From Chlamydiales bacterium (lineage in GTDB: Bacteria > Chlamydiota > Chlamydiia > Chlamydiales > JACKPQ01): DNA of 22,351 nucleotides. Every line of letters begins with the position of its first letter. Position 1 is the stretch's first letter. The notes beneath the pieces are model-generated. The model saw only the letters and a list, made by a program, of their open reading frames with translations. It was not told the DNA's origin and made no database searches. Shown here piece by piece: positions 1 through 7,600 of the stretch. The stretch covers positions 1 to 22,351 of the forward strand of contig JACKPQ010000007.1 in the NCBI GenBank assembly GCA_024233435.1. The letters are read 5' to 3'. The position numbers and the translations under genes are program-made.

Positions 1-1001
1 CTTGCTAAATTGTTAAATGGATTCTCAAAGGTTCCATCTCCATTTGTAGCCAAAGAGTTGTTGACAAAGTAGCAAGGAGGCGGTGGATCTGGAAAGCCCG
101 GCAAAACTGAAAGAGGTAATGGCCTGTCCACCTTATCGCAAACAGGAATAATTTCATCGCGCCTAATCGGACCTGTGAGCAGACGCTGTTTTACAGCCTT
201 TTGATCGCAGCTTCCTTTGTACCAATTGCTCCAGCGCTCACCACCTCTTCGGATGTTGTTTGGTCCAAGAGGGTAGCTAAAGCTCACATAACCTTGGATA
301 CGTCCATGGTACTCCTGGTCGTAAGTCCATTGACCACCTAGAACAATTCCATCTGTAATGGTGGCTTCCAAAAACGTTTTTGCACCCCAGGTAGATCCAC
401 ACGACTTAATGCGAGCATGGCGACCAAACAAATAATAAGGTCCAGCGGCCCAATAAATGTCGATCGGCCACGATTTAGGGAGCCAAAAGCCAGTCATGGC
501 TTCGATGTGTGGCAGAGCAAAAGCCACGCGCTGTTTTAAGTAAAAATGATACCCCGACACCCCATCAGATTTTAGTGGGCCGGCAGTTTTAGTTCTTCCA
601 ATAGGTGCATAGCCGTTGATGTTTAAATCAAAAATCGGATGCAAGAGCTCTAATCCAGCTCCAAGCTGATGAGATCTAATGTGCTTTGCACTGCGAAAGT
701 CGTAAAAGAAGTTGCCACCCAATGCAAAATTGCTTGGCAACCCAAAGCGCAAAGCACCACCGAGATTGCTTGCCCATGTAGCGTTATTTAAGAAGTGAAC
801 GCGCCCATCGAAAATGGGCTGAAATTCCCGTTGCCAATTGGGTGTCAAGAATGCAGAGGCAGTGGTGTAACCATGCTCATAGCCCATGCCCTTGCCTTGG
901 CGTGTGCCAATGGATATATGTGAAGGCTTGCCGTGTATACAGGGGTCAGCGAGTAGGGGGCAAAAAAGCAGCAGGTATGCAAGCGAGAGATAGGCCTTCA
1001 T
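1..1001 (-). CDS. Inverse-autotransporter-like outer-membrane barrel protein, partial (C-terminus off the left edge)
   Basis: Translating the minus strand from the ATG at 1001-999 gives 333 open codons to the window edge. Residues 1-18 are a signal peptide (MKAYLSLAYLLLFCPLLA), so the protein is exported. Residues about 30-250 alternate aromatic and polar residues and carry stretches such as HFLNNATWASNLGGALRF and FFYDFR, which resemble the IAT_beta (inverse autotransporter) barrel family. After a proline-rich linker (around residue 315), YFVNNSLATNGDGTFENPF resembles the opening strand of right-handed beta-helix passenger domains. I infer an outer-membrane barrel followed by a surface passenger cut off by the window. 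There is no SD sequence upstream beyond AAAGGG, and a -10-like element lies 7 bases before the ATG. A generic chlamydial porin is the alternative, but the barrel-then-helix order argues against it. Confidence 0.75.
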   Translation of the reverse strand, partial: MKAYLSLAYLLLFCPLLADPCIHGKPSHISIGTRQGKGMGYEHGYTTASAFLTPNWQREFQPIFDGRVHFLNNATWASNLGGALRFGLPSNFALGGNFFYDFRSAKHIRSHQLGAGLELLHPIFDLNINGYAPIGRTKTAGPLKSDGVSGYHFYLKQRVAFALPHIEAMTGFWLPKSWPIDIYWAAGPYYLFGRHARIKSCGSTWGAKTFLEATITDGIVLGGQWTYDQEYHGRIQGYVSFSYPLGPNNIRRGGERWSNWYKGSCDQKAVKQRLLTGPIRRDEIIPVCDKVDRPLPLSVLPGFPDPPPPCYFVNNSLATNGDGTFENPFNNLA

Positions 1002-1008
1002 GTGACCC

Positions 1009-1037
1009 TTTATAGCTCAAAGATTAGATTAACGCAA
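1009..1037 (-). promoter_or_regulatory. Predicted promoter of the barrel protein
   Basis: On the minus strand, TTGCGT (1037-1032), a 17-base spacer and TATAAA (1014-1009) lie directly upstream of the ATG at 1001. Only 7 bases separate the -10 from the ATG, so the transcript would have almost no leader. The -35 is weak (3 of 6 consensus bases) and the -10 good (5 of 6). Confidence 0.4.
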
Positions 1038-1140
1038 TTTTTTTTAAGTCATTAGTATTGAGTCGTGTACGATATGCTTTTATTAAATTAAAAAATATGT
1101 TATAATTATTTATATAACAACAAAATTTTATTAGTATAAT

Positions 1141-2274
1141 ATGAGTTTATTTGTAGATAATTTATTTGATGACATATTTGCGAAATCTCGCAATTGCAAC
1201 ATATTTGGCACCGAGGATGATTTATTTAAGCCGATTCAAAAAGTTGCTTCGATTGTTATTTCCAAACCATCTGAACCTAAGTCGCTTGCAGGAAGAATTG
1301 CGCAAGCTGTTAACATTAAGGGGTTTGATGAGTCAAGTGCTATGGCTGCCCATGATAAGGCGTCAAGTGTTTTTGCATCCGTCAACCACGTTAAGCTTGA
1401 TAAAACAAGCTTAACCATTCTCGATCCGGCTTCAGCATACGTCATACATACGCATGATCAAGAGATTGGGTTTGGGGGCTTTAACAAGGTCAAACACGCA
1501 ACTCTTGTCGAAAAGCAAAAGGGCGAATGGGTGGTCACTAAGGTCGCGATGCGAAAGCCTCACACCCAAGGCTCCGCTTTGACTTACTCAGAGGGTCAGG
1601 CGCTACTTAAAGACGTCAATCTCAAGTGCCTCGATACGCCCCTCTATGTTTTTAAACCTGAAGGCAAAACAAGTGAATATGCGCTTTCGCCTCTAGCAAT
1701 AGGGGATATGGGCTCTGCAGAACCTGAACATTTGCTCAAGATTGCAAGAGATGTCGCTCAGGGTTTAGCTGATTTGCATGAAAGCAATTTGATTCACAGG
1801 GATGTTAAGCCGGCTAATGTTCTGGTTTATGGCGAAAGTGCAAAGTTATCAGATTTAGATGATCTTCTCACTCCTGATGGACAACATCACCCTCATATTG
1901 GAACACAGGGGTATGTCGCGCCAGAGGTTCTAAATTCTCAAATTGAAAAAAATGACGATCTGTTTTCTATTCAAAGCAAAGCCTCTGATGCCTACGCGTT
2001 AGGTGTGATTTTGATGGATGTGTCTCATCAGCTTATGAAGGCTGAGCTGAAAGATGATGATTATAATTCATATATGAAAGAGGAAAAATCAGAGGGCAAG
2101 CTTGGCTATCAGTTGATGTCTTCTATGATTGAGGATGCCATATATGCTGATGTGCAATCATCTGAAGTTGTCAAAGAATTAAGATCTTTGGGCAAACAAC
2201 TTGTCTCTACTGACCCAAGTGCTCGCCCATCTACGAGTGAGGTCGCAGCTTTACTTAACAAGCTGTGTCAGTAG
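1141..2274 (+). CDS. Eukaryote-like Ser/Thr protein kinase with atypical DFG and VAIK motifs
   Basis: This 377-residue protein has an unrecognised N-terminal region (about 1-100) followed by a kinase domain. Visible motifs are a glycine loop at 110-115 (GFGGFN), the catalytic loop HRDVKPANV at 219-227 (D221, K223, N226), and an activation-segment end GTQGYVAPE at 254-262. Two motifs are unusual. The DFG triplet is Asp-Leu-Asp (238-240), and the position of the beta-3 lysine in VAMRK holds Arg138, with lysines at 134 and 139. The Mg-binding Asp238 is kept, so activity is plausible. No signal peptide or membrane segment is seen, which would fit a cytosolic regulator or an injected effector. No SD precedes the ATG; the upstream DNA is very AT-rich with TATAAT at 1101-1106. 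Its last 24 bases overlap the convergent htpG 3' end. Confidence 0.8.
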   Translation: MSLFVDNLFDDIFAKSRNCNIFGTEDDLFKPIQKVASIVISKPSEPKSLAGRIAQAVNIKGFDESSAMAAHDKASSVFASVNHVKLDKTSLTILDPASAYVIHTHDQEIGFGGFNKVKHATLVEKQKGEWVVTKVAMRKPHTQGSALTYSEGQALLKDVNLKCLDTPLYVFKPEGKTSEYALSPLAIGDMGSAEPEHLLKIARDVAQGLADLHESNLIHRDVKPANVLVYGESAKLSDLDDLLTPDGQHHPHIGTQGYVAPEVLNSQIEKNDDLFSIQSKASDAYALGVILMDVSHQLMKAELKDDDYNSYMKEEKSEGKLGYQLMSSMIEDAIYADVQSSEVVKELRSLGKQLVSTDPSARPSTSEVAALLNKLCQ

Positions 2275-4026
2275 CTTGTTCGCACGTTCAATCAATCCTT
2301 GAATTTGATCGCCTTTTAGTTCTCGTTGTCCAAGAAGGCTAAGCTCATAGAGGTGCTGTGTCAGCTCTTTTGCAAGCGATTCATCTTGGGTTTTTGTCAA
2401 AGCTTCAATAAGTGGGCTGTTCGTGTTCACTACAAAGGTGCGCTTATCAAATTGAGCGCCCATATCTTGTCCGTGCATTGACATGGTGTCGCGCAAACGG
2501 CGCATGTTTTCATCAAGGACGACAAAGGCTGGGAGGCTGTCTTCATGGAGGCTTTTAGCCTCTACTTCGACACCATCGAGTTGCTTGCGGAAAAAGTCAG
2601 CAATTTGTGCGCTTTGTGATTTTCCTGATTCGTCTAAGGTTGATTTTTCTCGCGCTGCATCTAAAATGGCATCATCGATAGAGCCATCGATGCGTGTGAA
2701 TTTTGCTGGAGAGCACTTGTGCTCAAGCATACTGATCACCGGCGTGTCAATTGTCGATGTTGCTTTTAGAACTTCGATTCCTTTCGATGTGTAAAGGGGC
2801 AGGGTGTGGCTTTGCTCTTGAGACGTGTAAAAGATTTTATCTTTGTGTTTGCTCTCAGAGCGCTCAAGGTAGTCTTTGATGGTTGTCCAATCGCCGCTTG
2901 TGTTTTGGAAAACTAAAAGATCTTTGATGCGCTCGTAGAATTTATCATCTTGTAGGGCCCCAAGCTTGATGATGAGCTCGATGTCAGGCCAGCGCTTGAG
3001 GAATTCGTCGCGCTCGTTTTTGTATAAAGATGACAGTTTGTCTGCTACTTTTTTGGAGATGTGGCTCATGAGCTGGCGCACGTTTCGATCTACCTGAAGG
3101 GTTGATCGAGATACGTTGAGGGGGATGTCTGGGCTGTCAATTGCTCCGCGTAAAACCATAAGGTAATCAGGAATGATGTCTCTGCAATTGTCTGAAACAA
3201 ATACTCGATTGCAATAGAGTTGGATGGAGCTTTTGTCGATATCCATGCGGCGTGTGATTTTTGGAAAATACAAGATGCCCTGGAGATGGAAGGGGTAGTC
3301 AACGCTGAGGTGAATCCAAAAAATGGGGTCTTGGTCCATGGGGTAGAGCTCGCGATAAAAATCGATATACTCTTGATCTGTGCAATCGCTAGGGTTTTTT
3401 AGCCAAAGAGGCTCGCTGGGATTGATGCGCTCTTCACCTAGATAAATGGGTGCAGGCAGGTAAGAGCAAAAGCGCTTTAGAATCTCTTTCAGTTTAGACT
3501 CTTCTAAGTAATCTTCATCCTCGATATGTAGTGTAATGGTTGTACCGCGTTTTTCGCGCTTGCCTTCATCGAGGGTGTAATCAGAAGATCCATCGCATAG
3601 CCAGTGCGCTGCTTTTGCATCTTCCAAGTAGGAGAGCGTGTCAATTTCAACTGTATGAGCAACCATGTAGCTTGAGTAAAAGCCTAATCCAAAATGGCCA
3701 ATAATTTGCTCAGAGGATCCTTTATCGGAGTATTTTTGAATAAAATCTTCAGCCCCAGAAAAGGCAAGCTGTGCAATGTACTTTTCTACTTCTTCAGCAG
3801 TCATACCAAGGCCTGTGTCGCTGAAGGTGAGTGTTTTTTTCTTCTTATCAATTGTGACATCAATGCGATGCTCGCCCCCATCAACTCCTAAAAGATTGAG
3901 CTTTGCAATGGCATCACATGCGTTTGAAATGAGCTCGCGCACAAAAATCTCATGCTCGCTGTAGAGCCATTTTTTCAGAATAGGTAAAATGTTTTCACTG
4001 TGAATTTTGAGTTGTTTAGTAGTCAT
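2251..4026 (-). CDS. htpG: Hsp90-family molecular chaperone HtpG
   Basis: This 591-residue protein is a cytosolic ATP-dependent Hsp90 chaperone. The GHKL ATPase domain shows ELISNACDAIAKL at 31-43 (E31 catalytic, N35 Mg-binding), a DTGLGM motif, and GHFGLGFYSSYMVA forming the lid/phosphate loop. The middle domain contains the conserved block around DIPLNVSRSTLQ, with the catalytic-loop Arg. Length is slightly below the E. coli protein. The reading frame is open to 4104, but I place the start at 4026: MTTKQLKIHSENI aligns with the family N-terminus, AGGAG lies about 10 bases upstream, and this ATG overlaps the upstream symporter stop as ATGA (4026-4023). It is therefore translationally coupled to the symporter. 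The 3' end overlaps the convergent kinase gene. Confidence 0.96.
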   Translation of the reverse strand: MTTKQLKIHSENILPILKKWLYSEHEIFVRELISNACDAIAKLNLLGVDGGEHRIDVTIDKKKKTLTFSDTGLGMTAEEVEKYIAQLAFSGAEDFIQKYSDKGSSEQIIGHFGLGFYSSYMVAHTVEIDTLSYLEDAKAAHWLCDGSSDYTLDEGKREKRGTTITLHIEDEDYLEESKLKEILKRFCSYLPAPIYLGEERINPSEPLWLKNPSDCTDQEYIDFYRELYPMDQDPIFWIHLSVDYPFHLQGILYFPKITRRMDIDKSSIQLYCNRVFVSDNCRDIIPDYLMVLRGAIDSPDIPLNVSRSTLQVDRNVRQLMSHISKKVADKLSSLYKNERDEFLKRWPDIELIIKLGALQDDKFYERIKDLLVFQNTSGDWTTIKDYLERSESKHKDKIFYTSQEQSHTLPLYTSKGIEVLKATSTIDTPVISMLEHKCSPAKFTRIDGSIDDAILDAAREKSTLDESGKSQSAQIADFFRKQLDGVEVEAKSLHEDSLPAFVVLDENMRRLRDTMSMHGQDMGAQFDKRTFVVNTNSPLIEALTKTQDESLAKELTQHLYELSLLGQRELKGDQIQGLIERANKLLTQLVK

Positions 4027-5381
4027 AAAGTTAAAACTCCTGCTTCTTGTAAAATGATTAAGATGACGACTACAGGGGCTACAAAGCGCACGGCAAATAG
4101 CCACGGCTTGTACCAGATCTGTAGGGTAGTTCCTGATACGAACTCGTCGCGTATTTCTTTTTGGCAGATCACCCAGCCTACGAAGAAGGTGGTTAATAGG
4201 CCTGCTACAGGCATGAACCAGCTCGATGTGATAAAATCCATCGTAGCAAAAAAGTCCATTCCATAAATTTTCTTCCAGTTGCCAAAGAGGGAATCTGTGC
4301 CTGACAAGGCGCTGGGAATGCCTAACACAAAGGCTGCTGCAGCAACTAATAGCGTCGCTTTCTTCCTAGTGATGTTGAAATATTCGATGATGTTGGAGGC
4401 GAGCATCTCCATCAACGAAATAGAAGAGGTGAGTGCAGTAAAGACAAAGAGTGTGAAGAAAAGTGTTGATAGAATTAGCGTGCCTGGTAGCTTAGAGAAG
4501 AGTACAGGCATGGTTTTAAAGACAAGGCCAGGCCCACCTGCTGGCTCGTAGCCAAAGGTAAATACAATGGGGAAAATCATCAATGCAGACAGCAAGCTAA
4601 CAATCACGGTCATCAGAGCGACGATGGTAGCTGTGCGCGGTATATCCTCTGTGCGGTTCATGTAGCTTCCATAGGTCAAGATAATACCGAGTGCAACGCT
4701 AAGTGTAAAAAATGCCATGCCAAGCGCGCTGAGGACAGAAGTTGGGGTCACAGCGCCAAAGTCTGGATAAAGCACAAAGCGCAGCGCTTTTGGAAGGCCT
4801 TCTAACGTTAAACTAAATGCAAACAAGCCAAGGAGCATGATCAAGAGCATTGGCATTAAGATTTTGCTCCACTTTTCGATCCCTTTGCGCACGCCAGCGT
4901 AAACAACGCCGACATTGATCAGCAGGAATAGAAAAAGCCAAAGTAAGTTGATATCGCCAGATTCGAAAAGTGTATCAAAAACGCCGCTGATCTGACTTGC
5001 ATCTAATCCTTTGGTGAATTGAGTCAGCGACATCAGCGTGTAGCTTACGCCCCAGCCCGATACGACAGCGTAGAAAGAGAGGATGATCAAGCAGCTTAAA
5101 AGGTTGAGCCAGCCGATGAATCGCCATTTGCTCGATCCAGAGAGGTCGCTATAAGCAAACACAGCGCTTTTTTGGCTTTTACGGCCTATGATGAGCTCAG
5201 CAATGAAGACGGGCAAGCCGATTGCAAAAGTAAAAATTAAATAGAGCAGGACAAAGGCCCCTCCTCCATTTTGACCGACAATGAAGGGGAATCTCCATAG
5301 GCTACCAACGCCAACAGCCGATCCAGCTGCTGCCATGATAAAGCCCAATCTTGAGCCCCAGTGTTCGCGTGCGTGTTTCAT
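4023..5381 (-). CDS. Neurotransmitter:sodium symporter (NSS/SNF) family transporter
   Basis: This 452-residue inner-membrane protein has about 11-12 hydrophobic segments. The N-terminus REHWGSRLGFIMAAAGSAVG, followed by GSLWRFPFIVGQNGGGAF, is the hallmark of bacterial NSS (LeuT-fold) transporters. The unwound TM1 with its Na+ and substrate sites lies here. The family imports amino acids or related amines with Na+; the substrate cannot be read from sequence. Chlamydiaceae carry one such gene (CT231 in C. trachomatis). The ATG at 5381 is the only start that keeps the conserved N-terminus; no start codon is found in frame just upstream. It has no clear SD, and a good promoter lies only 8 bases upstream. 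The stop overlaps the htpG ATG (ATGA), so the two form an operon. Na+ coupling fits the Na+-pumping NQR complex implied by nqrF nearby. Confidence 0.93.
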   Translation of the reverse strand: MKHAREHWGSRLGFIMAAAGSAVGVGSLWRFPFIVGQNGGGAFVLLYLIFTFAIGLPVFIAELIIGRKSQKSAVFAYSDLSGSSKWRFIGWLNLLSCLIILSFYAVVSGWGVSYTLMSLTQFTKGLDASQISGVFDTLFESGDINLLWLFLFLLINVGVVYAGVRKGIEKWSKILMPMLLIMLLGLFAFSLTLEGLPKALRFVLYPDFGAVTPTSVLSALGMAFFTLSVALGIILTYGSYMNRTEDIPRTATIVALMTVIVSLLSALMIFPIVFTFGYEPAGGPGLVFKTMPVLFSKLPGTLILSTLFFTLFVFTALTSSISLMEMLASNIIEYFNITRKKATLLVAAAAFVLGIPSALSGTDSLFGNWKKIYGMDFFATMDFITSSWFMPVAGLLTTFFVGWVICQKEIRDEFVSGTTLQIWYKPWLFAVRFVAPVVVILIILQEAGVLTL

Positions 5382-5389
5382 GAAATGCC

Positions 5390-5418
5390 AGGATACCCCA
5401 AAATGGATAAGATGTCAA
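5390..5418 (-). promoter_or_regulatory. Predicted promoter of the NSS symporter-htpG operon
   Basis: Minus strand TTGACA (5418-5413, perfect -35), a 17-base spacer, then TATCCT (5395-5390). The -10 ends 8 bases before the symporter ATG, so the expected start of transcription falls within a base or two of the ATG. The rest of the 169-base interval to the next gene shows no other feature I can support. Confidence 0.6.
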
Positions 5419-5550
5419 TTGTAGCCCTTACTTGGCCCATCTATCGAAAACACCCCCTTTTAAATATAAACTTCTCTTGCTTCCCCTGTATCTAGTTGGG
5501 CAATCACATCGCTTGATCGCTTCCAAATTGCAGTTACACTCTGGATAAGA

Positions 5551-6249
5551 CTACCCAGGTAGCAGCTGTTGATTTGGTAAGTGAGATGTTGTTGTCGCCT
5601 GTTCAGCAGTACATGAGATGTTTGCGCCGCTTACGAATTGATTGATGCGTAATAAGGTTTGAAGCACGGGGCGATTGTTCATATCAAAGTCATCCCAAAC
5701 TGCAACAACTTTAAAATCTGTACTTTCTTGTAGCGTTTTGAGAGGTTGAAATTTAAGCGGCAGGATGCTTCTTTGCTCAATAGGCTTACTGAGGTAGGAT
5801 GGTCCTTTTGTGTTGTAAGCATATAAGGTTGGATAGATAGCTACATAAAAATCATTAAGATTTAATTGAGCTTCTTCGGCTGTGCTATAAATGCCTACTT
5901 CAGTCGTTGAACCGGGCATCATAAAGTGCGTGTGCCAGTACCACCTGTACTTTGGATGGGGCGTAGGTCGAGGTAAGTAATTTTTAGAGTCATACTGGTC
6001 GGAGTACCCGAACCCAATGTCTACAATTTCTTCATTTTCTTTCAGATATGTTGCAGCATCTAAAAATATCTTGTTTGCTAACACGGGGAAGCGCTGTATA
6101 AAATTGTCTAACCCATGGCTTGGATATCCAGAACCTTTTCTGCTAATAATTGGTGCAAAGCAGAAAACCCACAAAAGTTCAGTGTTGTTAACGAACTCAA
6201 ATGATAGTATCGACAGAGACCTCTCCTTTTTTAGGGCGAGGTTAGTCAA
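5551..6249 (-). CDS. Unrecognised protein, start codon uncertain (possibly 5'-damaged)
   Basis: An open frame of 232 codons ends with TAG at 5553-5551. I recognise no family. It has one hydrophobic stretch near the N-terminus (LLWVFCFAPII, about residues 25-35) that could be a signal or anchor, then a soluble region rich in Tyr, Trp and His (YRWYWHTHFMMPGS around residues 122-135). The only canonical start near the 5' end is the TTG at 6249-6247, which has no SD. A strong SD-like AAGGAGAGG lies within the frame, and the codon 9 bases after it, at 6210-6208, is ATA, not ATG. Either ATA is used, the ATG has mutated (pseudogene or sequencing error), or the TTG is used. It is separate from the symporter operon by 169 bases and divergent from nqrF. 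Confidence 0.55.
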   Translation of the reverse strand: MTNLALKKERSLSILSFEFVNNTELLWVFCFAPIISRKGSGYPSHGLDNFIQRFPVLANKIFLDAATYLKENEEIVDIGFGYSDQYDSKNYLPRPTPHPKYRWYWHTHFMMPGSTTEVGIYSTAEEAQLNLNDFYVAIYPTLYAYNTKGPSYLSKPIEQRSILPLKFQPLKTLQESTDFKVVAVWDDFDMNNRPVLQTLLRINQFVSGANISCTAEQATTTSHLPNQQLLPG

Positions 6250-6290
6250 TCAAACTTTTAATTACAAATAAAAAGAAGAGCAAAATCCAC

Positions 6291-6320
6291 ATGACAAACA
6301 TCTGCTTAACCAGCTATATG
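6291..6320 (+). promoter_or_regulatory. Possible promoter of nqrF-nadE
   Basis: ATGACA (6291-6296), an 18-base spacer and TATATG (6315-6320) on the plus strand. The -10 ends 8 bases before the nqrF ATG. Moderate match to consensus; it is listed mainly because its position repeats that seen at the other SD-less genes. Confidence 0.3.
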
Positions 6321-6328
6321 TAAAGAAT

Positions 6329-7600
6329 ATGGACCTTATGCTCACCGTCATGGCTGTCTTAGCCTTTACCTTTGTAGGATTACTGCTCACGCTTATGATC
6401 CTGAGCGCGAGGGCAAAGCTTATCTCAACAGCTCCTGTGCAGATTCGTATTAATGACGATGAAGCGTTGACCAAAGAGGTCAAAAGTGGGCAGACCTTGC
6501 TCTCTGCTCTGCTTTCGCAGGGAATTGCGGTGCCATCGCCATGTGGTGGCAAGGCTACTTGCAAGCAGTGCCGTGTTATCATTAAGGAAGGGGGAGGCGA
6601 GCCTCTTGAAACGGATAAAGGGTCATTCACTCCACGCGAGCTCTTGGAAGGATGGCGCCTTTCTTGCCAATGCAAGGTACGCGACGATTTGAAGATCAAA
6701 ATCCCTGAGAATTTGCTAGAGCTTAAAGAGTTTACAGGTAAAGTTGTCAGCAACAAAAATGTGGCTACCTTCATCAAGGAGTTGGTTGTTGAAATTGAGC
6801 AGCCTCCTGAGTATCAGCCCGGCGACTATCTGCAATTCACCGTGCCTGCATACAAGACCAATACATCGGATTGGAAGGCTACCATGGACGAAAAATATTT
6901 TGCCGACTGGGAGCGCTTTCACATGTTTGACCGCTTAATCGAATTTGAGCCGAGTGAGACAACTATTCGGGCCTATTCAATGGCTTCTTATCCGGCGGAG
7001 GGAAAGCGTTTTATTTTTAACATTCGCATTGCAACGCCGCCTCTTGTGAAAGGTGAGTTAAAGGCGAGCATCCCATGGGGTGTTTGCTCAGCTTATACTT
7101 TTTCGCTAAAAGCCGGTGACAAGGTCAAACTTTCTGGCCCATATGGTGAGTCTCATATGATCCACGACGAGCGCCCTTTAGTTTTTCTAATTGGCGGGGC
7201 TGGTTCATCTTTTGGGCGTAGCCATATTCTCGACCTTTTTTACTCAAAAAATACGCAGCGACAAGTGGACTTGTGGTATGGAGCGAGATCGCTCAAAGAG
7301 AACATTTATCAAGAGGAGTATGAAAAGTTGGCAAGTGAAAGGCAAAACTTTGCCTATCACCTGGTGCTTTCAGAGCCCGATGAGAGTGATTTGCGCGATG
7401 GCTGGCCCAAAGATGACCCAACAAAAACAGGGTTTTTGTTCAAAGCTTTTGAAGCTGGCCAACTCTCGAAAATGGAAGAGCCTGAAAATGTACTTTACTA
7501 TGTCTGCGGGCCGCCACTGCACAATCAAAGCGTGCTTAAATTGCTCGATAATTATGGTGTTCCAAGGGAAAATATCGTATTAGATGATTTTGGGAGTTAA
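6329..7600 (+). CDS. nqrF: Na+-translocating NADH:quinone reductase subunit F (NADH-oxidising subunit)
   Basis: NqrF takes electrons from NADH via FAD and a 2Fe-2S centre into the membrane Na+ pump NQR. The 423 residues show an N-terminal membrane helix (about 5-27), then a ferredoxin domain with Cys72, Cys78, Cys81 and Cys113 (PCGGKATCKQC, LSCQ). A flavin-binding RAYSMASYP and an NADH-binding domain ending in YYVCGPP and VLDDFGS follow. All cluster ligands are present and length is normal. The other nqr subunits are not in the window, as in Chlamydia, where nqrF stands apart from nqrA and nqrBCDE. The ATG at 6329 has no SD; an ATG at 6338 is an alternative. The stop codon directly abuts the nadE ATG (TAAATG), so the two are co-transcribed. 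Confidence 0.96.
   Translation: MDLMLTVMAVLAFTFVGLLLTLMILSARAKLISTAPVQIRINDDEALTKEVKSGQTLLSALLSQGIAVPSPCGGKATCKQCRVIIKEGGGEPLETDKGSFTPRELLEGWRLSCQCKVRDDLKIKIPENLLELKEFTGKVVSNKNVATFIKELVVEIEQPPEYQPGDYLQFTVPAYKTNTSDWKATMDEKYFADWERFHMFDRLIEFEPSETTIRAYSMASYPAEGKRFIFNIRIATPPLVKGELKASIPWGVCSAYTFSLKAGDKVKLSGPYGESHMIHDERPLVFLIGGAGSSFGRSHILDLFYSKNTQRQVDLWYGARSLKENIYQEEYEKLASERQNFAYHLVLSEPDESDLRDGWPKDDPTKTGFLFKAFEAGQLSKMEEPENVLYYVCGPPLHNQSVLKLLDNYGVPRENIVLDDFGS

Noticed and set aside
1135..1140. TATAAT directly before the kinase ATG as its -10 element
   Set aside because: Transcription would begin inside the coding sequence with no in-frame start soon after; the copy at 1101-1106 is better placed, though its -35 is poor.
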